Of a stretch of 64,000 nt of DNA, positions 1 through 9,127 are shown piece after piece. Source of the DNA: Devosia algicola. GTDB taxonomy: Bacteria > Pseudomonadota > Alphaproteobacteria > Rhizobiales > Devosiaceae. Each line of letters opens with the position of its first letter. The stretch's first letter is position 1. The position numbers and the translations under genes were made by a program. The notes beneath the pieces are model-generated. The model was not told the DNA's origin, searched no databases, and was given only the letters and a program-made list of their open reading frames with translations. The stretch is taken from contig NZ_CP118246.1 of assembly GCF_028816455.1 (NCBI RefSeq), forward strand, positions 1,984,001 to 2,048,000. The letters run 5' to 3'.

Positions 1-496
1 CGCCATCGAGAATGAGCGGCATCGCCGACTGATGGCCGAGCGAGGTCGGCAGGAACTTGCGGAGCTCCTCAGCGTCTTTTGCCTGCTCAACATCGCTCAT
101 GCGAAACTGCGTATTGCCAGCGCCACCGCGACCGGGGGCAGATCGATCCGTCCGCCAAACAGAATTGGGCATGAAGTGATAGCCAAGGACCGGAATACCG
201 GCTGCCCCGACGTTTTTAATGGTCGCACAATAGTTTTCGATCTGCTCGTCCCGACCAGGCAGGCCAAGCATGGCCTTGTTATAAAAGTGCACCGGCACAT
301 TTTCGATGGCTTCAAGCTTGAGGCCGGCTGCTTCTGTCTTGGTGACCAAGCCACGCAGATCGTCTGCCTCCCATCGCGCCTCGCCGGGTAGTTTTGGCGT
401 ATTCATTTGAATGCCGCCAACGCCGATTTGAGCGGCAAAACGCAGCTTTTCTTCGGTCAGTTCATTAAACTGCCCCACAGCAATACGAATATTCAT
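1..496 (-). CDS. uxuA: Mannonate dehydratase, N-terminal part (cut by window edge)
   Basis: The reverse strand from an ATG at 496 gives about 165 residues before the window ends. They start MNIRIAVGQFNELTEEKL and contain GYHFMPNSVWRTDR, a stretch typical of UxuA-type D-mannonate dehydratases (TIM barrel, metal dependent), which convert D-mannonate to 2-keto-3-deoxygluconate in glucuronate breakdown. A GAGGA ribosome site lies about 10 bases upstream. The gene follows two sugar ABC permeases and a binding-protein gene on the same strand, so it is probably the first catabolic gene of a uronate uptake operon. The family assignment is by recalled motif only, and the C-terminal half is not visible. 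Confidence 0.72.
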   Translation of the reverse strand, partial: MNIRIAVGQFNELTEEKLRFAAQIGVGGIQMNTPKLPGEARWEADDLRGLVTKTEAAGLKLEAIENVPVHFYNKAMLGLPGRDEQIENYCATIKNVGAAGIPVLGYHFMPNSVWRTDRSAPGRGGAGNTQFRMSDVEQAKDAEELRKFLPTSLGHQSAMPLILDG

Positions 497-542
497 CAAC
501 TTTGGTCCTCTTGAGATTGTCGAGATCGATAACGGTTCCTGA

Positions 543-1433
543 TCATCCTTTTACCGACCCAGCGGTCAGCCCCTGCACCATGAAATGCTGGGCGATGAAA
601 TAAAGGACCATGAGTGGTACCGACGAAATAACAGCCCCCGCCATCAGCGGGCCCCACGGCAGCACATCACTGGTGATCAGGTAATTGAGCGCCAGCGGCG
701 CGGTCCGTTCCGTTTCAGAAGTTACCAGCACCAGTGCCAGCAACAATTCGTTCCACGCACCAGTGAACGTAAAGATCGACACCGCTGCAATCCCTGGCGC
801 CGAGAGCGGCAGTACGATGCGCAGCAGAGCGCCAAGGCGACTTAATCCATCTATCATCCCCTGCTCTTCCAACTCTCGCGGCACACCCCTGAAATATCCC
901 TGCAGCAGCCAGGTACTAAGTGGCAGTGAAAACGTCAGATAGACCAAAATCAGCCCGTGAAGGGAGTTGCCAAGCTGTAGCCGCGCCATCAGGATCGATA
1001 AGGGAATGAACAGCAGAGAAGTGGGCGTCAGATAGGCAAACAGGATGATCCGGCCGATAACCCCCTTGAACCGATATCGGAACCGAACCATCGAATAGGC
1101 GGCAAATGACGAGATCAATACCGAAATGACAGTCACGACCGTCGATACCAGCAGACTGTTCAATATCGGCCTCAAAAACCCCTTGTCGGCGATCAGGATG
1201 CGATAGTTTTCAAGCGTGAATACCTGCGGCCAAAGTGATGGCGTGCGGTAGATTTCGCGCGGCAGCTTCAGAGAAATGCTGATCATCCAGTACATCGGGA
1301 AGACGATGAGCACTACCGCCAAGACCAGAATGCCATAGGTCAGGACCCGACCGAGCATGAACTTGGACCGCTCATCTAGAACGGAGCCCGACTTTTTTGT
1401 CTCTGGAACCGGATCTGCTTGGCTGGCGCTCAT
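543..1433 (-). CDS. Sugar ABC transporter permease, MalG type
   Basis: A 296-residue inner-membrane protein with six predicted hydrophobic segments. Near residues 190-225 it has the inner-membrane permease loop (EEQGMIDGLSRLGALLRIVL) that docks on the ATPase. The N-terminus is cytoplasmic and charged. This is the second permease of a binding-protein-dependent carbohydrate importer (CUT1 family). Its start codon touches the stop of the upstream permease at 1433, which implies translational coupling. No ATPase gene is visible in this operon; it may lie beyond the left edge or be shared with another system. Confidence 0.9.
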   Translation of the reverse strand: MSASQADPVPETKKSGSVLDERSKFMLGRVLTYGILVLAVVLIVFPMYWMISISLKLPREIYRTPSLWPQVFTLENYRILIADKGFLRPILNSLLVSTVVTVISVLISSFAAYSMVRFRYRFKGVIGRIILFAYLTPTSLLFIPLSILMARLQLGNSLHGLILVYLTFSLPLSTWLLQGYFRGVPRELEEQGMIDGLSRLGALLRIVLPLSAPGIAAVSIFTFTGAWNELLLALVLVTSETERTAPLALNYLITSDVLPWGPLMAGAVISSVPLMVLYFIAQHFMVQGLTAGSVKG

Positions 1434-2353
1434 CAGTCTTCGTCCTTTTGCATCAGCGACGTCGCCACGATCACCAGAATGGCCAGCACAGGTAGCATCG
1501 CGACCGAGACTGCTGCCGCCTCCCCTATTCGCTGTGTCTGCATGCCGAAATAGGCCAGCACCGGAAACACCATTGTCGCGTCCGATGGACCACCCTGGGT
1601 CAACAACCAGACATGTTCAAAGGCATTTGCAGTCCAGATAGAGGACAGCAAAGTAGTGATGATAACGACCTGTTTGATCCCTGGAAAAGTAACCATCCAG
1701 AAGCGCTCCCAAGCATTGGCGCCATCAACCCGCGCCGCCTCGTAAAGGTCTTTGGGAATGGATTGCAGCGCTGCGAGAATGCTGATGAACCAGAACGGAA
1801 ATCCGCGCCAGATCGACGCCAGAATGACCGATGGCATGGCGGTCTGGCGCTGGCCGAGCCAATCTATCACATGAGGATAAATGCCAGTCTGGGTCAGGAT
1901 CAGGTTCAACCCGCCACCAATTGGCTGGTACAGAACACGCCAGGTCAGAAAGGCAACAAAAGCCGGCATTGCCCAGGGCAGGATCAGCAGCGAACGCAAC
2001 AGACCGCGTCCAGGAATGTTCTGGTTGACCAGTAGCGCCAACCCCAGTCCGATCAAGAGCTTGAAGACGTCGGTCACCACGACAATGGTGATGGTGTTCC
2101 ATATGGCGCTGGAAAATGTCGCTGTCTGGAACAGATACTGGAAGTTGGCAAATCCAATCCAGTTGCCGACACTGCCGATAACACGATCTGTAAACGCGAC
2201 ATAGATCGCGAATAGAAACGGATAGGCCACTAGCCCCAGGATCAGCAGCACGACCGGTGTCACTAGAATATAGGCAAATATCTGTATGCGGCGATGCGCA
2301 TTGAGCCACGTCATGCCCGGTCGTTGGGGCTGAGTCTCTTGAACTTCCGACAT
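1433..2353 (-). CDS. Sugar ABC transporter permease, MalF type
   Basis: A 306-residue membrane protein with about six transmembrane segments and the loop DLYEAARVDGANAWERFWMV, the EAA motif of CUT1 permeases. It pairs with the MalG-type permease whose gene overlaps its end. It lies 70 bases downstream of the binding-protein gene, the usual order of binding protein, MalF, MalG. The neighbouring mannonate dehydratase and GntR regulator suggest a uronate or uronate-oligosaccharide substrate (inference). Confidence 0.9.
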   Translation of the reverse strand: MSEVQETQPQRPGMTWLNAHRRIQIFAYILVTPVVLLILGLVAYPFLFAIYVAFTDRVIGSVGNWIGFANFQYLFQTATFSSAIWNTITIVVVTDVFKLLIGLGLALLVNQNIPGRGLLRSLLILPWAMPAFVAFLTWRVLYQPIGGGLNLILTQTGIYPHVIDWLGQRQTAMPSVILASIWRGFPFWFISILAALQSIPKDLYEAARVDGANAWERFWMVTFPGIKQVVIITTLLSSIWTANAFEHVWLLTQGGPSDATMVFPVLAYFGMQTQRIGEAAAVSVAMLPVLAILVIVATSLMQKDED

Positions 2354-2423
2354 CCAATCCGCACCTCAAGTCAGTGCTGACGGCGCACAAATGCGCCGTC
2401 AGATGAATAATTGTCAGTAGGGA

Positions 2424-3767
2424 TCAATATTTGTCGTAGATCGCCTGCGCCTGGGATTGGGCCTCGTCCATCGCACGGTCAAAATCCCATCCGTCAATAA
2501 CGACGCGCTGGGCCATTTTGGGCACGATGAAGTTTGACGACGCATCAGCATAGGCCGCGTTGTAGACGTCAGGATAGCCAGGCGCCGTGCCGTTCTCGAC
2601 CAGGTTCAGCAATCCGGCATGAATGGGGTCCTCCCCATTGAACGCCTCGGCGTTAGCACTGTCCTTGAGAACTGGGCCATAGATGGCCAAGGCATAATAC
2701 GCATCAAGAAACTCAGGTTGAGAGAGATACTCGAGCAGCGCCTTTGCCGCCTCCTGATTGGTGCTCGTTGCCGGTATCGCGCGAACCTGCGGGGTCATTG
2801 GCGAAACGGTGCCCATTGGACCGGCTGGAAGTGCAGAATAGGCGGTGTCGTCATAGAGTTCTGGGTCCTGACTTTTGGCCGCAATGCCCACCGATCCGGT
2901 ATTGGCGATAAACGCTGCCTGGCCAGATAGATATGCCTGATTGTCGCCTGCCCCGTCCCAAGTGGCATTGCCAGGAGGAAACAGTCCCTTGTCCCAAGCA
3001 TTTTTCAGCCACGTCAGATAGGCACGCGTCTCTTCCGACTTGATCGTGACCTTGGTGCCTGTATCGTCGGCCATGCGTCCGCCATAAGATTGCAGCACCG
3101 ACAATTGCACATTGGCATCGCCAACATTGGACAACGCCAGGCCGAGCCCTGATACAGGCATGGCATTTACAGCCTCAGCCTGCTCCACTAATTCGTCCCA
3201 TGTCGTGGGCGCGCTGGAAAAACCGGCAGGTTCCAGCAAATCTGTCCGCCGCAACAGCAAATTGCCCGACGCGCCGAATGGCAATCCTGTCCGCCCGCCT
3301 GCAACATCGGTCGTGTCCGTTGCCAGATCAATGGCATCGTACCAGCCACCATGTGCATCGCCGACCGATTTATAGAGATCGTCAATATTGATGAAAATGC
3401 CTTGTCGCGACATTAGCAGCAAAAGGTCAACGCTTAGGTCGAGCGCATCGGGTAACGTGTTGGATTCAACCGCCGCAGACACTTTCTGAATGGTCTCATT
3501 CTGGTTGATCATGACCACTTCGGTTTCGACGCCATTGTCAGCGCCCCACTGGTTGATCGTGTCGACCAGCAGTTTGTTCGCTTCATCGGCGAAAATCAGT
3601 CCACCCCAATAGGTTAGCTTACTACCATCAAACGGCTTGTCCTGCGCCATCGCGGGACTAAAAGCGCTGATGCCCGTTGTGAGCGCCATTGCACTCACTG
3701 CAACACCCAACACTTGGCGCCGCGACCAATTCTTCCACTTCAAGTCAGTTTTATACTCTGCACTCAT
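2424..3767 (-). CDS. Sugar ABC transporter substrate-binding protein
   Basis: A 447-residue extracellular solute-binding protein (family 1, maltose-binding-like). I take the ATG at 3767 as the start because GGAGGAG lies a few bases upstream; a longer reading from 3854 has no such site. The N-terminus holds WSRRQVLGVAVSAMALTTG followed by a cleavage site near PAMAQD. This resembles a twin-arginine signal, so the folded protein may be exported by Tat. It would deliver sugar to the two permeases downstream. Divergent from the GntR regulator gene across a 250-base spacer. Confidence 0.88.
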   Translation of the reverse strand: MSAEYKTDLKWKNWSRRQVLGVAVSAMALTTGISAFSPAMAQDKPFDGSKLTYWGGLIFADEANKLLVDTINQWGADNGVETEVVMINQNETIQKVSAAVESNTLPDALDLSVDLLLLMSRQGIFINIDDLYKSVGDAHGGWYDAIDLATDTTDVAGGRTGLPFGASGNLLLRRTDLLEPAGFSSAPTTWDELVEQAEAVNAMPVSGLGLALSNVGDANVQLSVLQSYGGRMADDTGTKVTIKSEETRAYLTWLKNAWDKGLFPPGNATWDGAGDNQAYLSGQAAFIANTGSVGIAAKSQDPELYDDTAYSALPAGPMGTVSPMTPQVRAIPATSTNQEAAKALLEYLSQPEFLDAYYALAIYGPVLKDSANAEAFNGEDPIHAGLLNLVENGTAPGYPDVYNAAYADASSNFIVPKMAQRVVIDGWDFDRAMDEAQSQAQAIYDKY

Positions 3768-3903
3768 CAACCTGCTCCTCCCGTTGCGCGTTCCGACGCT
3801 CCATGCGTGCGCTGCGTTGGGACGGACACATTGTGCGCCGTCCGGCAGTCTCATCCACGCATATCGTCACTTAATCCACAAATAAATATATTTATTCTGG
3901 ATT

Positions 3904-3917
3904 ATGATAGCTATCAT
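3904..3917. promoter_or_regulatory. Perfect palindrome, candidate GntR operator
   Basis: ATGATAGCTATCAT is a perfect 14-base palindrome in the AT-rich spacer between the leftward transporter operon and the rightward GntR gene. Its position and symmetry fit an operator for that regulator. There is no direct proof of binding. Confidence 0.45.
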
Positions 3918-4019
3918 CATCATTAAAATACCCCTGTCAACTGCCGGACGCGACGTTGTCCAGCGTGACATTTGGTCGAACCGGCCCTACAAGTGCCACG
4001 AGTATTAGGAGACAAGATA

Positions 4020-4670
4020 TTGCACGGCGGCCTGGAAAACACTGGATATATCGGTTTTTTTGAAGCACTGGTGGATGGCAGACTCAAGCTTGGTCAAACC
4101 ATAACCCAGGTTGAACTGTGCGATGTGCTTGGCCTGACATTGTCGCGTATGCGCGATGTTGCCGTGCTGCTTGAGGCCGAAGGCATGATCAAGGTTCAAA
4201 AGCGGCGCGGCGTGACCATTTTCTATCCCGACGTCAACTTTGTAGGTGGCACTTTTCAGTTTCGGGAAGTGTTGGAAACCGAGGGTCTCCGGCGGTTCGT
4301 CGAAATGGTCACCAACGAGTGGATCGACCGCACGACCAGGGCGCACGAAACCATGATCGAATTCGTCCGCACAAACAACGACGCCCGCATTTATGCTACG
4401 CCCGTGCGTTTGCTGGAGAACGACTTTCACCACAGCTTTATCCACGCTTTTGGCAACGACCAGATCCTGATCAACTACCGCCGCAACTCGCAAAAAACCT
4501 ATCTATTACGATTACTGAACCCCGACGCGGTTGGTCCGGGCAACACCATAAAATCGCTGTCCGAACATGTTCGTGTTGTGGAAGCGCTACGGGACCGCAA
4601 CGAAGCTGAAGCCGTCGACGCGCTCCAGCGTCACATCCGGAGTGTTTTACACCGGGTGCTCACGCATTAG
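4020..4670 (+). CDS. GntR-family transcriptional regulator (FCD type)
   Basis: About 216 residues. It has an N-terminal winged helix (LTLSRMRDVAVLLEAEGMIKV) and an all-helical C-terminal half with FREVLETEGLRRFVEM and LENDFHHSFIHAFGND, the metal- and ligand-binding layout of the FCD/FadR group. I prefer a TTG start at 4020 with AGGAGA just upstream; an in-frame TTG at 3972 is possible but lacks a ribosome site. Divergent from the sugar transporter operon with a palindrome between them, so it probably represses that operon and responds to a sugar acid (inference). Confidence 0.82.
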   Translation: MHGGLENTGYIGFFEALVDGRLKLGQTITQVELCDVLGLTLSRMRDVAVLLEAEGMIKVQKRRGVTIFYPDVNFVGGTFQFREVLETEGLRRFVEMVTNEWIDRTTRAHETMIEFVRTNNDARIYATPVRLLENDFHHSFIHAFGNDQILINYRRNSQKTYLLRLLNPDAVGPGNTIKSLSEHVRVVEALRDRNEAEAVDALQRHIRSVLHRVLTH

Positions 4671-4997
4671 ACACCGGGCACAAGCCCAAGCCGACCGTGA
4701 TCTGGGCTACAGCAGCGCTCTTGCCGATTAGTCATTGTCCAGCAGTAAATCAGAACTGTTTGACCCTCTGATCGAAATGTCCAGTCGAACCACCACGCAT
4801 ACACTATATGGACAATCCGATGGTGCCGACATACTGACGGTTCGTATGGATACTGGAATAGATCGACTACACCGCCAAATTATCTATTTCAAAACGCTCG
4901 ACTCTGAAGTTATCACGGCGTAGCTTCGATCATCCGGGCCCAGTAATTTAGGGCGTGCACCTATGACTTTGGCATTGCTATTGACGAGGACACACAG
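4671..4997. other. Intergenic stretch, nothing clear
   Basis: About 330 bases between the GntR gene and the secreted-protein genes. A 62-codon open frame at 4735-4923 has no ribosome site and no recognisable sequence, so I do not call it. The promoter of the secreted-protein genes presumably lies here. Confidence 0.5.
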
Positions 4998-7578
4998 ATG
5001 GTTGCCCCAAAACCCGCCTTTTTGCAGTCGGTGTCGGCGCCGATTTTAGTAGCCTCAGCATTGGCGATATCGCAAATCGCGCCAGCATCCGCCGCCAACA
5101 TTTCCCAACTATTATCGCCTAGTAATCTTCGACCCAGCGCAGCATCGCCGGCGCTTTTGACCTCAAAGGTTGGTGCGACGACAGCCCGTTTATTGGTCGC
5201 TCAAAATGCCCAGCAGCCGACGCTGACCGTAGATAATACGACAGGGTACCCTGTCGACGTGCTTTACACAGATCAGGGCGGAAATTACGTCCTCTACCAG
5301 ACCATGCAGACCGGCACTCGACTTTTGTTGCAGGGTCAAACCAACTTTGTCTGGTATTTTGGTATCGGCAACAGTGCGATTATTGGCAATCGCCAGATGA
5401 GCGCAGATCCCGCCCAATATTTGCTTCTCGATGAAAATATCCTGGCCCAAGCGGGTATCGGCGGAGCACCGGCTCAAGCAGCCCAACCCCCGCAACCAGC
5501 GCCCGCTCAGCAACAGGCAATCGAGCCCCAGATTACCATCGACAACACCACCGGTGTTGACGTTGACGTGCTCTATGTCGACCAGTCAGGCAACTTCGTG
5601 CCCTATCAGCTATTGGCCAGTGGCAATCGCTTGATATTACCGAGCCAGGCGGGGTTTATTTGGTATTTCGGCGTCGGCGGGCAGACCATCGTCGCCCAAT
5701 ACCAAACGACCCAGCAGCCCGATCAGTATTTCGTGCTGGATGAAAATCTTGTCAGCGCCGCCCTGCAAACGGCACCGACAGCGCCCGCCGCACAGACAAA
5801 CGCCGTCCAGCAGGCTCAACAGGCCCAACAGGCGCAGTTGCAACGACCATTACCGACGGCGCCGGCTGTCTCCGACCCTACAATGTTACCGGCTGGTCCA
5901 CGCGCGGATGTACCAATTCCCCAATCGACCAATCAAGGCCAGGCTCTGGTACCCTTCCGGCCCGATTGGGTGCGCGACACCTGGGAACTGGGTCAAAAGG
6001 ACATGCGTCTCATCTCCACGCTCAAATCCGGCAGGTCATTATTTACCGATCAGAATGGGCAGGTAGGTGCGAGCGGACTGGACACCGCAACCAGCGCGGC
6101 AAATTGGTATCTTGAGCCGACGGGCAACAGGGGCGAGTACCTATTCCGCAGCGCCCGTGAAACCAAAAAATATTTGTACATTGATCCCGATTCTGTAAGC
6201 GGATCGCCCGTTCTGTTTGGCGAGACAGATTTGAATGCGCCAACGGCTCACTGGCGCGTCAGCGACGCCGATATCGGCGCAAATCTTATCGTCAACGTGG
6301 CGCGACCAGACCTGATGATGTTTGAAAATAATGGCACCGTGGAAATGCGACCCACTAAAACCGCTCGGGCAGCGACGGTCAACGACATCTGGTATGTGGA
6401 CACCGTGGCCGACTGGCTGAGCCTTCGCGGCATAGTATCGGCGCTCGGCGAGAACATCGAACAGGCCGAACAGGATTATGCCGCGCTGCAAGCGCAGCAT
6501 GATGCTGAACAGGCGGCGAGCGAGGAGGCAGACCGCATTGCCTTGCTGGCCCATCCCTATTCGGCAACAGACCCTAATGATCCCGGCTATTTCTGGGTTC
6601 ACCCCGCCCAGGGTCCGGTCGATGCGAGCAATCCGGCGGGCAAGGGCATCACCTACACTTTCGATCGGGTCAGCATGCCGGACATCATGCAGACACTTCT
6701 CGATTTCGATACCAGCCGCACACAAAGCGTACATCTCAATTTCAAACCCGAAATATATGCCTTCGTGAATAACGGCGTCGCCTATGTGCGCATGAAAACC
6801 GGGGGCGTGACCGGGATTGAGCCTACAGTCGAATGGTATGCCTAGTTCCAGTTGGACCGACACCGAGCGATCCTCAACCGACGGCACATATTTCCTCGCC
6901 GCTGCAACCATGCAGTCATGGCTACAGTTCGGGACTGTTGAAAGATGGTGGCCGGTCAATGCCAATACCTCAACAAGTTCCGGATCGAACTCAGACTCGA
7001 CCACGGGGCTGAACCTGTCACTTGGCGAATTTGGCGGCGATTATTCAAAGAGCGAGGGCTCATCTCTCGATCGGCAAATCGATGACTATCAGGTCACGGG
7101 TGTATCCGATCGTGGTGGCGCGAAATATGATTGGCAAGGTTGCGGTCTCGCTGAAACGACTGCGGTCGTCGACTACTGCCTCTATCGCTCGCCAATTGAT
7201 CTTTACGACGATGACACCGTTGCATTGAAAGCGATCAAGCCGATTGCGACCTCCATGACATTGATGCAGACCGATACATTGTTCAAACTCGGCCCAGTCG
7301 AAAATCTGCCCGACAAACTCAATCTGACGACCTATATTGGTGCCAATCTTGGCGCGGTTGCCATTCGGCCGAAGTCCGAGGAGGAACTGCGACGCCAAAG
7401 CATGCCATTTGGCAGCGCGGAAGGCTTCAAGCTGTTTTATTCCGCTGAGGCGTGGGAACGAATGTTTGAGTCCAGTGATACCACGATTTCCCGTGCCTCG
7501 ACCGAAGTGGTTGAGTCAACACAGACGCGCGGCTTCCAGTTCGTGATTGAACTCGATATTTCACAACTGAAGTCTTAG
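4998..7578 (+). CDS. Large secreted protein with tandem repeat domain (frameshifted as given)
   Basis: Starts at an ATG with GAGGA upstream and a signal peptide ending near SAANIS. Residues about 70-150 and 178-255 are two copies of a domain that begins LTVDNTTGYPVDVLYTD or ITIDNTTGVDVDVLYVD and ends in a D-QY-LDEN motif. A Pro/Gln linker follows, then a segment rich in W-L-P and R-Y-LY motifs that may be a beta-trefoil, then a C-terminal region of unknown fold. As supplied the frame stops at 6845. Removing one C from AGCCT at 6820-6824 joins it to the next frame, giving about 859 residues and no second start. No known function; probably envelope or extracellular. Confidence 0.7.
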
Positions 7579-7624
7579 TCACCGACGTGCATATCCCGAA
7601 CCTTGAAATGCAAAGGGGACGAAA

Positions 7625-9011
7625 ATGTTTAGGTCAGTTTCCCGGACGGCAGCAAAAGCCCGAACGGCACTGCTTGGAACCAGTATGGTGGCGGCATTCA
7701 TGTTCGTGCCAGCTAGTGCCACCCCTGCCCACGCGTCGCTTGATGGGTTGTATAATCCCGGGCAACAAGGGTTCAATCACACAAGGCCAACTGACGACCA
7801 CGTTGTACGATTGGCAGCAGGCACTACGCCACTTGAGCCTAGCACGCCGTCGCAGCCGAGGGGATGACAACAGTAGCTCCAGCGGCTCCAACAACGCCAA
7901 CCAGGGCACGAACAATAACCAGAACGGTAGCCCTTATGGCGCCATTCCCAATGGCAACGGACTTGGCAGCCAACCAGGCAATGCTTCACTTTTGAACAAC
8001 AACAGCCAGCAGGCGCCTGCGGTCAACCGCATATATGATCGTGTGCCGGATCTGAACAATGGCGCCGACCAAGGTGGCGGCAACGGGATCTATGATCGCA
8101 TACCCGCGCCAGCAAACAATTATGGCACCCAGTCCAGCACTTATTCAACGCTTGACAGCAATGCGAGTTTTTTGAACGCGCCGCCTCCCGACCCGACTCC
8201 GACCAACGTCTTGCTCAACGGCAATGGCAACTACGGACAGTTGCCGCCACCCGCGCCTGGTCAACCCGGATATAACGCAAATGCAGCGCCGCCGAGCAAC
8301 TATGCCGTTCTGCCTGCGCCAGCAAATCAATATGGCGCGGCACCCCCCGCCGCACAGCCTTATGGAACGGTCGGCGGAACACAGAATTTTACAAATCTCG
8401 GCTCGCCCACTGGCGGTTACGGGCGCGTGCCCTTGCAACAAAGTGTGACGGTTAGCAATGCGCCAAGGCCAAGTTTGAGACGTGGATATGGACAAACCAA
8501 CCTTGTGCCATCCGCCCCGAGACCGCAGCGCGAACAGATTTATGGCGCCGCCCCGATACTGCAACAGCCACAGCGACGGCAGATTTACGGCTCTGCGCCT
8601 GTGCTGCAGCCAAATGGCGCGGCGAGCCCCGGTACCTCCATCTATGGCGCATTGCCTGTGCTGCAAAATGGCAATATTAATGGTGCCGCCGCCAACTACG
8701 GCGTTGCCCCGCCGCCTGCTGCGACGCAAAATGGACAATATGGCGCTGTCCCCTCGGGAAACCAGGGTCCCATCTATGGCGCCATTCCGACAGGAAACCC
8801 GAATGGAACGCGAGCGTTTGGCCAGCTCCAATCCGATACACAACTGATTCAACCCCAGTACCGGTTCGGTGATGCCTTGCCCGGCGGTGGTGTCTTCCTG
8901 CCGCCTCCACCGGCTGCCATCCCGATCAATCAAAATAGCCAAGTCAACTCTCAACCGGCGGCCGTGGGCACGTATCCATTACCGCCACCACTGGTGGGCC
9001 AGCAAAATTGA
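7625..9011 (+). CDS. Secreted Tyr-x-x-Pro repeat protein (frameshifted as given)
   Basis: Starts at 7625 with AAAGGGGACG upstream and a signal peptide ending near TPAHAS. After a short mature N-terminus comes a long disordered region rich in Asn, Gln, Gly and Pro. It carries about fourteen Y-x-x-P motifs, for example IYDRVP, IYDRIP, NYGQLP, IYGAAP, IYGSAP, IYGALP and IYGAIP. The signal-peptide frame stops at 7867; removing a base from AGCCT at 7836-7840 (or from the GGGG run at 7860) joins it to the repeat frame, giving about 461 residues. Middle gene of three secreted-protein genes. No homologue is recognised. Confidence 0.65.
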
Positions 9012-9023
9012 CATCGCACCCGG

Positions 9024-9051
9024 GCGCTCGCAACATCATGATGTTGAGCGC
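9024..9051. terminator. Stem-loop after the YxxP-repeat gene
   Basis: The 16-base perfect palindrome CAACATCATGATGTTG at 9031-9046 is flanked by GCGCT and AGCGC, extending the stem. It lies 13 bases after the stop codon. There is no U tract, so it may stabilise or attenuate the transcript rather than end it. Confidence 0.4.
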
Positions 9052-9127
9052 TCGCGCGCCAATCGGCTGAACGATGACTGAATCTGATGACCCAGTTTCT
9101 CAAAACCAATCCAATATGATCGGGCGT

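Noticed and set aside
4735..4923. A 62-codon rightward frame between the GntR gene and the secreted-protein genes
   Set aside because: No ribosome site, and its composition is unlike neighbouring genes.
6141..7004. A 287-codon leftward frame inside the first secreted-protein gene
   Set aside because: Antisense to a well-supported coding region with a signal peptide and repeats; a shadow frame.
7857..7863. GGGG run as the cause of the frameshift in the YxxP-repeat gene
   Set aside because: Possible, but AGCCT at 7836 explains it with the same rule as the other sites. Both options are noted in the feature entry.
8145..8954. A 269-codon leftward frame inside the YxxP-repeat gene
   Set aside because: Shadow of the repetitive Gly/Asn/Pro coding sequence; no ribosome site or family.
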